NCBI GenBank assembly: GCA_963652365.1
Contig: CAVJTH010000039.1
Span: forward strand, 1-20,068
Reading direction: 5' to 3'
Length of the DNA stretch: 20,068 nt
DNA from: Hallerella sp963652365
GTDB taxonomy: Bacteria > Fibrobacterota > Fibrobacteria > Fibrobacterales > Fibrobacteraceae
The notes beneath the pieces are model-generated. The model saw only the letters and a list, made by a program, of their open reading frames with translations. It was not told the origin of the DNA and did no database searches. The position numbers and the translations under genes are program-made. Positions 13,003-20,068 of this stretch are shown in pieces (position 1 is the first letter of the stretch; the number at the start of each line of letters is the position of its first letter).

Positions 13003-15438
13003 CTAGTCCAAAATTTTCAGTCCCGCATATTTCAGGATGAGCTTTCTGACAATTCCGTCATGAAAGCGGACTTCCACGCGAGCGTTGTCGCCGGAACCCG
13101 ACACATTTGTCACGACGCCGCGACCGAACTTCACGTGTTCCACGCGTACCCCGCCGCGAAGCGGATTGTCGCAATCTTCGTCATAGACGACGCGCGGACC
13201 TTTTTCCACCTTTTCCACGACCGGCGGATTCCGATAGACGATGCGTTCCGTCCTGTGAAAGTCCGAACGGGAACGCGGCGACGCGGAAGAACCGAAAGAC
13301 GGACGCGAAAAGGGCTTTCGTGCGCCGAAAGAAGACCGCTCCGCGCCATAGCCGCGAAACCCTCTGTTCCAGGCATCTCCCGAAAACTCGTCGAGCGCCT
13401 CTTCGCTGCGCCCTTCGACAGAAACCGTCACGGGATCGATTTCTTCCAAGAACCTCGACGGCGGAAACGGCCGAAGCGACCCTTGCCAGAAGCGCCTTCC
13501 GGCATGATACAGGTAGAGCCTGAACCGGGCGCGCGTGCAGCCCACGTAAAACAGGCGGCGTTCCTCTTCGACCTGCTTCTTGCGCTCCTCGGGGGTATCG
13601 AGCAGGTTCGATTCGCGGACAAGCGGAAAGACTCCCTCGTCGCATCCGGCGATGTGCACCGTATCGAATTCGAGCCCCTTCGCCATGTGAATCGTCATCA
13701 GCGTCACGCGGGTCTCCGCCTGCTCCACCTTCTTGTCCGCATCCGTCAGGAGCGAAATTTCCTGCAAGAACTCATCCAGTCCCTTGTCGGGATTTTCCTC
13801 TTCGAACTCGCGGAACGCGTTCACCATTTCGTCCAGGTTCCGTCCGCGTTCGTCCGCCGTCGTGTCGTCTTCCTTCTTGAGGTATTCCCTGTAGAACGTG
13901 TTTCCGATGACACGCTCCGCGACAATCGGGAGAGCCTCGCCCGCGCCGAGTAGCGAAAGAAAGGACGAGACGAGACCTCGAAAGCCTTCGAGACCTTTCG
14001 CCGTGCGACCGCCTTTCGCGATTTCTTCGGGCAACGCCTCCCAGAGGGAAATCCCCTTTTCCGAAGCGGCACCGCGAAGCGCGTCGAGCGTTCCGTTTCC
14101 GATACCGCGGGGAGGCGTGTTGATGATTCGAAGAAACGCGGCATCGTCCTTCGGGTTCGACAGAAGCCGCATGTAGGCGAGAATGTCGCGCACTTCCTTT
14201 CTGTCCCAGAAGCGCGTTCCGCCATAGATGACACAGGGAATCCGACGATCGTTCAGCGCCTTTTCGATTGCGCGGGACTGGGCGTTCGTGCGGTAAAAGA
14301 TGGCCGTTTCCGCATACGATTCCTTTCCGGCGTCGAGAATCCGCCGAGCGATCTGTTCCGCCTCAAACGTATCCGCGAGCACGTTCACCACGTGAATCGG
14401 TTCGCCGGGAGGCTCCTTGGAATAGACGTTCTTCGTCATCTCCTGCGGACGGTCGTTGTGCGCAATCACGGATCCCGCACCCTTCACGATGTTTGCCGAA
14501 GACCGGTAATTGCGTTCGAGCTTGAAGAACGTGACGCCATCGAAATCGCGCGAGAAGTTCCGGATGATCTCGATGTTCGCACCGCGCCAGCCGTAAATGC
14601 TCTGGTCGTCATCGCCGACGACGGTTACGTTCTGGCGCGTCCGATCGATGAGCAGCTTCAGAAGCTCGTACTGGACATCGTTCGTGTCCTGGTATTCATC
14701 GACGACGACATACTGGAAACGGTTCGCGAACTGCAGCGCGACCTGCGGAAGCCGCTGGAAAAGATCCACGGTATTCAGCAGAAGATCGTCAAAGTCCATC
14801 GCGTTCGCCTCGGCGAGCTTCGCCTGGTAGTCGAAATAGATCCCCGCCATCTGCTTCTGGTCCGGAAAGGCGGCCTTTTCCATCGCGACCGTCGGCGTCT
14901 GCAAGACCATCCGATACGTTCCGTCGGGCCTCGGCTCCCTATAGACGCTGTTCTTGTAGCGCGAAATGGCGGACCGCACCTGCTTGAGCTTTTGCGCGTC
15001 CATGTCTTCCGCGAAAATGGGCTTCAGGATTTCCTTCAGGATTCTCTTCTGGTCGTCGTCGTCGTAAATCGAAAAGTTCCGGTTCACCTTCCAGCCCAGC
15101 GTCTGGAGAATCCTTTCGTTCGAGAGACAGAGGCGCAAGACGCGGACGCAGATCGAATGGAAAGTCCCCATCCATTCGAGATTGACCTTTCCGGAGAGTA
15201 TCTGCTGGATGCGGCTTTTCATTTCCCGGGCGGCCTTGTTGGTAAAGGTCACCGCGAGAATCCGGCGCGGATCGACGTTTCTGTCCGAAATCAGGTACGC
15301 AATCTTGTATGTAATCGTCCGGGTCTTTCCCGAGCCGGCTCCGGCAAGGATCAGCGCGGGTCCTTCCGTCTTTCTTGCCGCCGCGACCTGTTCCGCATTC
15401 AGTTCCCTTTTCAGACGTTCTAGATCGACCGCCCCCAT
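13003..15438 (-). CDS. pcrA: UvrD/PcrA-type superfamily 1 DNA helicase
   Basis: An 811-residue 3'-5' helicase of DNA repair and replication-conflict removal. Motifs: LNAEQ (13-17), Walker A GAGSGKT (33-39), VTFTNKAAREM, DEYQD (247-251), GDDDQSIYGWRGA (275-287), MTIHMAKGLEFDTV and LFYVGCTRAR. After the helicase core comes a basic Ser/Phe/Arg-rich linker (about 690-745) and then a compact C-terminal domain (VKFGRGVV to YAGLKIL). That tail is the RNA-polymerase-binding Tudor-like tail seen in PcrA/UvrD. The start overlaps the pilB stop by one base. PcrA and UvrD names cannot be separated by eye. Confidence 0.94.
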   Translation of the reverse strand: MGAVDLERLKRELNAEQVAAARKTEGPALILAGAGSGKTRTITYKIAYLISDRNVDPRRILAVTFTNKAAREMKSRIQQILSGKVNLEWMGTFHSICVRVLRLCLSNERILQTLGWKVNRNFSIYDDDDQKRILKEILKPIFAEDMDAQKLKQVRSAISRYKNSVYREPRPDGTYRMVLQTPTVAMEKAAFPDQKQMAGIYFDYQAKLAEANAMDFDDLLLNTVDLFQRLPQVALQFANRFQYVVVDEYQDTNDVQYELLKLLIDRTRQNVTVVGDDDQSIYGWRGANIEIIRNFSRDFDGVTFFKLERNYRSSANIVKGAGSVIAHNDRPQEMTKNVYSKEPPGEPIHVVNVLADTFEAEQIARRILDAGKESYAETAIFYRTNAQSRAIEKALNDRRIPCVIYGGTRFWDRKEVRDILAYMRLLSNPKDDAAFLRIINTPPRGIGNGTLDALRGAASEKGISLWEALPEEIAKGGRTAKGLEGFRGLVSSFLSLLGAGEALPIVAERVIGNTFYREYLKKEDDTTADERGRNLDEMVNAFREFEEENPDKGLDEFLQEISLLTDADKKVEQAETRVTLMTIHMAKGLEFDTVHIAGCDEGVFPLVRESNLLDTPEERKKQVEEERRLFYVGCTRARFRLYLYHAGRRFWQGSLRPFPPSRFLEEIDPVTVSVEGRSEEALDEFSGDAWNRGFRGYGAERSSFGARKPFSRPSFGSSASPRSRSDFHRTERIVYRNPPVVEKVEKGPRVVYDEDCDNPLRGGVRVEHVKFGRGVVTNVSGSGDNARVEVRFHDGIVRKLILKYAGLKILD

Positions 15439-17348
15439 CAGTCTTCATCCTTCGAGGACGCCGCAAGAACCTGTTCGATCGTCGTCAGACCGTCGAGAGC
15501 TTTCTGCATTCCGTCCATGCGAAGCGTGATCATGCCGCATTCCTTCATCGCAATCTGCTTGATGACTTCGCCGGAAGCCCGCTTCACGACCGCGTTCCGA
15601 ACCGCCTCGTTCGGGACCAGGAACTCGTAGATGCCGCAGCGACCCTTGTAGCCCGTGCCGTCGCAGTGCTCGCAGCCTCTGCCGTGGTAGAACTGCATGT
15701 CGGGCGTAAGGTGAAGTTCCTCGCGGAGTTCCGGAGAGACATCGACCGGTTCCTTGCAATGCTTGCAGATGCGGCGCACAAGCCGCTGCGCGAGAATTCC
15801 CTTGATGACGGTCGCGACGAGGAACGGTTCGAGTCCCATTTCGAGCAGACGCGGATAGGAACCCGCCGAATCGTTCGTGTGGAGCGTACTGAAGACAAGG
15901 TGTCCCGTCAGAGCGGCTTCGATGGCCATCGAGGAAGTTTCCTTGTCGCGCATTTCGCCTATCATGATGACATCCGGGTCCTGGCGCAAGAGCGCCCGAA
16001 TTCCCGCGGCGAACGTAAATCCGGCGGCAGGATTGATCTGCCCCTGGTTGACGCCTTCGATGTTCAATTCCACCGGGTCTTCCATCGTCGAGATGTTGAT
16101 CGTCGGATCGAGAATCTCGCGGATCGAAGCGTAGAGGGTCGTCGATTTACCGGAACCGGTCGGACCGGTCACCAGCACGATTCCGTTCGGCGAGTTGATC
16201 GCGTCCTGGAACTGCTTGAACATCACCGGGGCAAAGCCCATGTCCTTGAGCGGGAACTGTCCCGAATTCGGGTCGAGAATACGCATGACTATCTTTTCGC
16301 AGACGCCGCGCTTTCTGAGGGAGACCGGGAACGAGCTCACACGGAGGTCCACCTCGCTGCCACGGTAGCGAACGGTGAAACGTCCATCGAGCGGCTTTCT
16401 CTTTTCGGCAATGTCCATCTTCGAGAGCAGCTTGATGCGCGAAATGATCTGCGACATGAGGCGCGCGGGGATAGGCGCCTGGACCTGCAAGTCGCCATCG
16501 ATGCGGTAGCGGAGCTTGAGGTAGGTCTCTTGCGGTTCGAGGTGAATATCGGAAGCCTTGCGGGCGATTGCCTCCTGGATGAGCGACGTCACGATCTTTA
16601 CGACCTGCTGGCCTTCTTCGTCGGTGAGATCCGACTCCTGGACCTGTTCCGCTTCCCGATCGACCGTTTCGAGTTCGTCGCCGCCCTCCTCCTTCGCCTT
16701 GTTCAGAAGGGCTTCGAGCGAATCGCCCTGGACAGACGACGTGTAGGTCCGGTCAATCGCCGCCATCACGTCCTTTTCACTCGCCATCACGATATCCACG
16801 TCCATCTGGGACTTGAACTTTACGATATCGATGACGCGCATGTTCGTCGGATCCGTCATCGCGATCGTCAGCGTCTTGTCCGTCACGAACAGCGGAACGA
16901 GCTTGTAGATGCGGCAGACATCTTCCGAAATGTAGTTGTGCACGTCCGGGTCGATGTTGAAGTTCGAAAGTTTCACGTAGGGGACTTCGAACTGGGCGGA
17001 AAGGATTTCCACCAGGCGTTCTTCCGGCATGAACCCGAGCGTCACCAGGATGCGCCCGAGCCGCTGCCCCGTCTTTTTCTGCTCTTCGAGCGCGCGGTTC
17101 AGCTGGGCTTCCGTGATGTAGCCGTGCTTGAGGAGAAGTTCGCCGATGCGCATCCGGGTCGAATTGCGCATCTGGACACCCAGGACATTGGTGAGGACTT
17201 CCTCGCTCACCATTCCGAGACGTACGAGAATCTTGGACAGGGCGATGCCCGTGCGCTCGTGCTCGCTTTGCGCATGTTTCAATTGGTCTTCGTCGATAAC
17301 GCCCTGTCGCAGCAGGAGTTCACCGATTTTCGATTTTCCTTGACTCAT
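15438..17348 (-). CDS. pilB: PilB/GspE-type assembly ATPase with two N-terminal MshEN-like repeats
   Basis: A 636-residue hexameric ATPase powering type IV pilus extension or type II secretion. Residues about 6-58 and 67-125 are two similar MshEN-like units; the second (RIGELLLKHGYI, GQRLGRILVTLGFM) is the better match to c-di-GMP-binding forms. The core has Walker A GPTGSGKS (395-402), Asp box TMEDPVE (421-427), Walker B DPDVIMIGEMRD (457-468) and His box GHLVFSTLHTN (482-492). It also has the zinc tetracysteine C528/C531 and C559/C562. It overlaps thiL by ATGA and pcrA by one base. Whether it serves pili, secretion or DNA uptake cannot be decided, but comEA and pilM downstream favour a pilus-like machine. 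Confidence 0.93.
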   Translation of the reverse strand: MSQGKSKIGELLLRQGVIDEDQLKHAQSEHERTGIALSKILVRLGMVSEEVLTNVLGVQMRNSTRMRIGELLLKHGYITEAQLNRALEEQKKTGQRLGRILVTLGFMPEERLVEILSAQFEVPYVKLSNFNIDPDVHNYISEDVCRIYKLVPLFVTDKTLTIAMTDPTNMRVIDIVKFKSQMDVDIVMASEKDVMAAIDRTYTSSVQGDSLEALLNKAKEEGGDELETVDREAEQVQESDLTDEEGQQVVKIVTSLIQEAIARKASDIHLEPQETYLKLRYRIDGDLQVQAPIPARLMSQIISRIKLLSKMDIAEKRKPLDGRFTVRYRGSEVDLRVSSFPVSLRKRGVCEKIVMRILDPNSGQFPLKDMGFAPVMFKQFQDAINSPNGIVLVTGPTGSGKSTTLYASIREILDPTINISTMEDPVELNIEGVNQGQINPAAGFTFAAGIRALLRQDPDVIMIGEMRDKETSSMAIEAALTGHLVFSTLHTNDSAGSYPRLLEMGLEPFLVATVIKGILAQRLVRRICKHCKEPVDVSPELREELHLTPDMQFYHGRGCEHCDGTGYKGRCGIYEFLVPNEAVRNAVVKRASGEVIKQIAMKECGMITLRMDGMQKALDGLTTIEQVLAASSKDED

Positions 17349-18334
17349 AGATGGGACCAGCAGTTCGCTTGAATGATTTCCGTTTTTCCGGAGAGATTCC
17401 GCATTTTCACGCCCGAACCTTCGAGCACTTCGCCTACGGGATAGACCGGCAAGTCGTTTTCGGAGAATATAACTTTTGAAAGATTCGACGTGAAGAGCAG
17501 TCGGTAATCTTCACCGCCTTTGAGCCAGAATTCCCGAGGATTCACGCCGTATTTCCGTGCGAGCAGGGACGCGCCGGGATGCACGGGGATCTTCGCCTCG
17601 TCAATCCAAATCTGCACGCCCGAGGAAAGCGCGAGGTGGTTCAGTTCCGAGCTCAGACCGTCCGAAAGGTCGATGCACCCTCCGGAAACGCCTGCCCGCA
17701 AGAGCTTCGCCCCGAACCGCTCGTCGATTTTCGGAGAAAGATGTTCCGCGACGACTTCCGAAAGCTCCGGGTCAAGAGCCTTTCCGTGCAAGAATGCCCA
17801 GAGGCCGGCGCCGCTCGCGCCGAGCGCCCCCGAAAGATAGACCGTATCCCCAGGACGCGCTCCCGAACGGCGAAGGGGCTTTCCGTCCGCGCGGCCGAGC
17901 AGCGTAATCGAAAAAAGTCCTTCGTCCGCCGAAACGATGTCGCCGCCGACAAGGGAAATTCCCCGCTTTCGAAATCCGTCGGCAAAGGCTTTCGCCACGC
18001 GTTCCCGCACCGAGCAGCTCCAGTTCCTGTTCACGCAAATGCCGAGAAGGGCGATTTTGGGAACGCCCCCCATCGACGAAATGTCCGAGACGTTCGAAAC
18101 GATGCACTTTTCGACAGCCTCTTCCGGCGACGACCAGTCCAGGCGGAAATGCGAATTTTCGGCGGACATGTCCTTTGTCGCGAGCCAGCCGTCAAACGCG
18201 GCGCAGTCGTCCCCCGCTCCGAACCAGAACCGTTCCCGCGGCGAAATCCCGTCCATCGGGACATCGCAGTCGAGTACCTTCCGGATAAAGTCGAATTCCC
18301 CGAGAGGGGGAAAATGCAGAGAAGAGTTTTCCAT
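17345..18334 (-). CDS. thiL: Thiamine-monophosphate kinase
   Basis: A 329-residue ATP-dependent kinase that turns thiamine phosphate into the cofactor thiamine diphosphate. Family motifs: GEFDFI (12-17), GAGDDCA (39-45), SDISSMGG with preceding SNV, VGGDI, DLSDGLSSELNHLA and GGEDYRLLFT. The segment DMSAENSHF stands where DTMVEGVHF is usual; the Glu and His-Phe are kept. It is the first gene of the 14-gene run and lies 38 nt from the divergent plus-strand gene. Other thiamine genes are not in view. Confidence 0.94.
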   Translation of the reverse strand: MENSSLHFPPLGEFDFIRKVLDCDVPMDGISPRERFWFGAGDDCAAFDGWLATKDMSAENSHFRLDWSSPEEAVEKCIVSNVSDISSMGGVPKIALLGICVNRNWSCSVRERVAKAFADGFRKRGISLVGGDIVSADEGLFSITLLGRADGKPLRRSGARPGDTVYLSGALGASGAGLWAFLHGKALDPELSEVVAEHLSPKIDERFGAKLLRAGVSGGCIDLSDGLSSELNHLALSSGVQIWIDEAKIPVHPGASLLARKYGVNPREFWLKGGEDYRLLFTSNLSKVIFSENDLPVYPVGEVLEGSGVKMRNLSGKTEIIQANCWSHL

Positions 18335-18360
18335 TCGGGAAGAAATCTAATTTTTTTAGT

Positions 18361-18370
18361 TATCTTTATA
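18361..18370. promoter_or_regulatory. Near-symmetric AT box, possible bidirectional promoter
   Basis: TATCTTTATA reads TATAAAGATA on the other strand, so both strands offer a -10-like hexamer. It lies 2 nt before the GTG at 18373 and 26 nt before the thiL ATG. The divergent gap is only 38 bp. Any promoters there must share or overlap this box, unless they sit inside the coding regions. Confidence 0.4.
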
Positions 18371-18372
18371 GC

Positions 18373-18807
18373 GTGGGTCATATCTTTTTCATAGCGGACT
18401 CTGCCGCGACCGACCTTTCGGAACTATCCAACTGGACTCTCGATTGGATGCTTTCCCACGATATGCCCGCGGATACGGCCATCTACGGCTGCCAGGGAAT
18501 CCGACAGGGTGAAAAGGCTCTCGAAACGCCACTCGCCCAAGGAGAATCCCCCGCGCTGATCGTTCTAGACCATGGAGCGTCCCCGACCGAAGAATCCATC
18601 GCTTTCGGAAAAAGGCTCCGCGACGCGATTCCCGAATCCTGGGTAGTCGAACTGGTGGAAAAGGACTACCCGCTCCCCGAACGGAACGACGAAGCGTTCT
18701 TGATGCCGAAGCCCATCCGGAAAAGCGACTGGGAAGACGTGCTCGAACACGTCTTCGTGGAAGCCTGCTCACCGCAATGGTCCAACGTCACCCCTTACAA
18801 TCCCTGA
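18373..18807 (+). CDS. Small receiver-like (CheY-fold?) protein, unknown function
   Basis: A 144-residue soluble protein read from a GTG start; the next in-frame ATG (residue 26) would remove the first strand. It shows alternating strand and helix segments: HIFFIADSAAT, ALIVLDHGAS with D66 at the end of a hydrophobic strand, WVVELVEKD, and FLMPKPIRKSDWEDVLEHVF with K113-P114. An Asp after a central strand and a Lys-Pro before the last helix are what a response-regulator receiver domain has. The N-terminal acidic pair is reduced to D9, and no output domain follows. It may be a pseudo-receiver, or an unrelated alpha/beta protein. The next gene starts 4 nt downstream. Confidence 0.6.
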   Translation: MGHIFFIADSAATDLSELSNWTLDWMLSHDMPADTAIYGCQGIRQGEKALETPLAQGESPALIVLDHGASPTEESIAFGKRLRDAIPESWVVELVEKDYPLPERNDEAFLMPKPIRKSDWEDVLEHVFVEACSPQWSNVTPYNP

Positions 18808-18811
18808 CAAG

Positions 18812-19786
18812 ATGAAGAAAGGAATCGCCTATTTCGGCGTACGGAATCCCGAACGCGCCATCGAAGACCTCGAAGAAATCCAGAGCGCGGGCTTTACCCA
18901 TGTATTGCACACCTGGTCCGAAGAAGATCTCCAGTACTATCCGGGGACGATGAAGCGAATCGTCGCCGATTCCGTGAAACTGGGGCTGAAAGTCTATGTG
19001 AACCCCTGGGGAGTCGGACGCGTCTTCGGCGGAGAAGCCTACTCGGAAATCACCGCGAGAGATCATTCCCTGTGCCAGATTTCCCTCGACGGAAAGCCTT
19101 CGGTCGCCGCCTGCCCGAACAATCCGGGTTTCCGCGCCTACATGCACCGCTGGATAGAAGCCGTCTGCGAAAGCCAGGCCGAAACGGTCTTCTGGGACGA
19201 GCCGCATTTTTACTTCGAAAAGGGAAAGCTCGAAAACTGGGCGTGCCTCTGCCCGGAATGCAAGAAAAAGTTTCGTTCCGCATTCGGCTACGAGATGCCC
19301 GGTTCGCTCACCCCGGACGTGAAGAACTTTCGCGAAAATTCCCTGGTCGAGTTTCTCGCCGAAATGACAGCCGATGTCCATGACCGCGGAAAAAGGAACT
19401 GCGTTTGCCTGCTGCCGCCATGGTTTCCGGCAGGACTCGACTGCTGGGATCGCGTCGCGAGCCTCCCCAATGTCGATGAAATCGCCTGCGACCCTTACTG
19501 GGAGTGCGGAGCATCCGAAGAATCCATCCGCAAGACATACGCCGAAGTCTCCGAAAGGATCTTCCGGCTGGCGAAGAGATTCGGCAAGGAACCGCAGATG
19601 TGGATCAAGAATTACCGGATCGCCGGCGGAAGGGAAAACGACATCCGCATCGCGACGGGCGAAGCGAGAGCCGCCGGAATCGAAAACGTCTTCGCCTGGT
19701 CGTTCAAGGGAAACGCCTATCTTTCCTGGCTTGCGTCTGACGATCCGGAAGCCGTCTGGAAAGCGCAAATCGAAGCGTTGCGGTGA
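18812..19786 (+). CDS. TIM-barrel glycoside-hydrolase-like protein, unknown substrate
   Basis: A 324-residue protein without a signal peptide. Repeating strand-helix units suggest a (beta/alpha)8 barrel: KKGIAYFGV, FTHVLHTWSE, LKVYVNPWGVG, TVFWDEPHFYF, VDEIACDPYWE and ENVFAWSFKGNAYLSW. D129-E130 at a strand end are candidate catalytic acids, and a Cys cluster CLCPECKKKF (C145, C147, C150) follows, as in several glycosidase-like families where it binds zinc. E231 and D227 are other candidates. It follows the receiver-like gene by 4 nt, so the two form a small operon. It looks cytoplasmic. A glycoside hydrolase role is an inference; no family number can be given. Confidence 0.75.
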   Translation: MKKGIAYFGVRNPERAIEDLEEIQSAGFTHVLHTWSEEDLQYYPGTMKRIVADSVKLGLKVYVNPWGVGRVFGGEAYSEITARDHSLCQISLDGKPSVAACPNNPGFRAYMHRWIEAVCESQAETVFWDEPHFYFEKGKLENWACLCPECKKKFRSAFGYEMPGSLTPDVKNFRENSLVEFLAEMTADVHDRGKRNCVCLLPPWFPAGLDCWDRVASLPNVDEIACDPYWECGASEESIRKTYAEVSERIFRLAKRFGKEPQMWIKNYRIAGGRENDIRIATGEARAAGIENVFAWSFKGNAYLSWLASDDPEAVWKAQIEALR

Positions 19787-19788
19787 TT

Positions 19789-19837
19789 CGGAGAGCTTAG
19801 TCAGGAGAGCTTGGAGCTTAGCTTTGCGGAGCGAGCC
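19789..19837. repeat. Degenerate heptamer array 6
   Basis: Units cggagag, cttagtc, aggagag, cttggag, cttagct, ttgcgga, gcgagcc. It begins 2 nt after the stop of the hydrolase-like gene. The units are more diverged than in other arrays. Confidence 0.6.
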
Positions 19838-19845
19838 GCTTTTTT
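19826..19845 (+). terminator. Possible terminator after the hydrolase-like gene
   Basis: A GCGG/CCGC stem with a 6-nt loop is followed by six T residues (19840-19845), about 40 nt beyond the stop codon. The stem has only 4 bp, so it is weak. The T-run is the start of block C, which follows a gene end with the same polarity at both ends of the window. Confidence 0.35.
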
Positions 19846-19882
19846 CTGCCGAAAGGCTTTTGGCGTTGCACGTCTAGGCTTT
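19835..19882 (+). repeat. Repeat block C, copy in mosaic 3
   Basis: Identical to the reverse complement of 96-143 except one base. The terminal part (cgtctaggcttt) also occurs alone in mosaic 2 around 2090-2101, which shows that the block can be broken up. Confidence 0.87.
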
Positions 19883-19921
19883 AGGGAGCTGGTTAGCGAG
19901 CTTGTCGAGCTAAGCGACCCG

Positions 19922-19957
19922 TTTCCGCCTGTCGGCAGAGGGAGCGCCTTCCCGGCG
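19922..19957 (-). repeat. Repeat block B, copy in mosaic 3
   Basis: Reverse complement of the block at 42-78 with identical 14-base and 15-base arms and a 7-base instead of 8-base centre. Confidence 0.8.
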
Positions 19958-19992
19958 TTCAGTGATTAGTGGATAGTGTTTAGTGCATAGAA
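19958..19992. repeat. Degenerate heptamer array 7 (TAGTG type)
   Basis: Units ttcagtg, attagtg, gatagtg, tttagtg, catagaa. TAG codons at 19967, 19974, 19981 and 19988 fall every 7 bp and so close all three plus-strand frames. It overlaps the end of block A, as in mosaic 2. Confidence 0.85.
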
Positions 19993-20029
19993 TTCACAGC
20001 GTTCCGCCTATGCTAGAACCTAAATGTCC
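19975..20029 (-). repeat. Repeat block A, copy in mosaic 3
   Basis: 52 of 55 positions match 2143-2197 after reverse complementing. The three differences are single-base changes clustered in the middle (tagcatagg and ggaacg against taacataag and ggaccg). Confidence 0.88.
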
Positions 20030-20034
20030 GAGAA

Positions 20035-20068
20035 ACTCCACTATCCTCTCTCAACACTTCACACTCAA
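20035..20068. repeat. Degenerate heptamer array 8 (runs off the window)
   Basis: Units actccac, tatcctc, tctcaac, acttcac, actcaa. Read in reverse complement it is an AGTG-type array like 2008-2084, and it continues past the window end. Confidence 0.75.

Larger units (their letters stand above)
19787..20068. repeat. Mosaic intergenic repeat, copy 3 (right end cut by window)
   Basis: This 282-bp non-coding tail contains, in order, a heptamer array (19789-19837), block C, a spacer, block B reversed, a heptamer array (19958-19992), block A reversed and the start of another array (20035-20068). The order C-spacer-B is the mirror image of copy 1. No ORF or RNA gene is seen. Confidence 0.87.

Noticed and set aside
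15375..17372. 665-residue open frame on the plus strand, antisense to pilB
   Set aside because: Same composition artefact; pilB on the minus strand has every expected motif.
18373..18447. Start at the ATG of residue 26 for the receiver-like protein
   Set aside because: It would remove the first hydrophobic strand (HIFFIAD) that the fold needs, and leave a 110-bp gap in a region with an otherwise open frame.

Overview
The window is a compact, gene-dense piece of a bacterial chromosome, GC-rich by eye. KdsB, an enzyme of the Kdo/LPS pathway, and a PilM-PilN/O-type pilus platform point to a Gram-negative cell envelope. The gene set and the odd intergenic repeats make a Fibrobacterota-like organism my best guess. 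That is only an impression from gene content, since I could not run a search. I see no tRNA, rRNA, CRISPR array, prophage or insertion sequence.

Layout: (1) 1-143 is the end of a mosaic intergenic repeat. (2) 144-1967, minus strand, holds a small exported protein followed by an AlgI-type MBOAT O-acyltransferase. (3) 1968-2302 is a divergent intergenic region filled with the same repeat family. (4) 2303-4342, plus strand, is recG. (5) 4339-18334 is one unbroken run of 14 minus-strand genes, many overlapping: thiL, pilB, pcrA, gatC, kdsB, pyrG, comEA, pilM, a pilN/pilO-like gene, rsmD, coaD, a rhomboid protease, a PfkB-family kinase and a DUF2007-like membrane protein. It converges on recG with both stop codons in a single CTAG. 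(6) 18373-19786, plus strand, holds a small receiver-like protein and a TIM-barrel, glycoside-hydrolase-like protein, divergent from thiL across only 38 bp. (7) 19787-20068 is a third copy of the mosaic repeat.

The long run mixes housekeeping functions (CTP synthesis, Kdo activation, CoA and thiamine cofactors, tRNA amidation, rRNA methylation, DNA repair) with type IV pilus/type II secretion/competence genes (pilB, comEA, pilM, pilN/O). The pilM-pilN/O pair and pilB are split by five genes but may share a transcript.

The most unusual content is the repeat family between gene blocks. Each copy combines degenerate 7-bp tandem arrays with three conserved blocks (A 55 bp, B about 37 bp, C 48 bp). 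The blocks are 47/48 (C) and 52/55 (A) identical between copies and are shuffled in order and orientation. Because 7 is not a multiple of 3, several arrays put stop codons in all three frames, in one case on both strands. I do not recognise this family from the literature.
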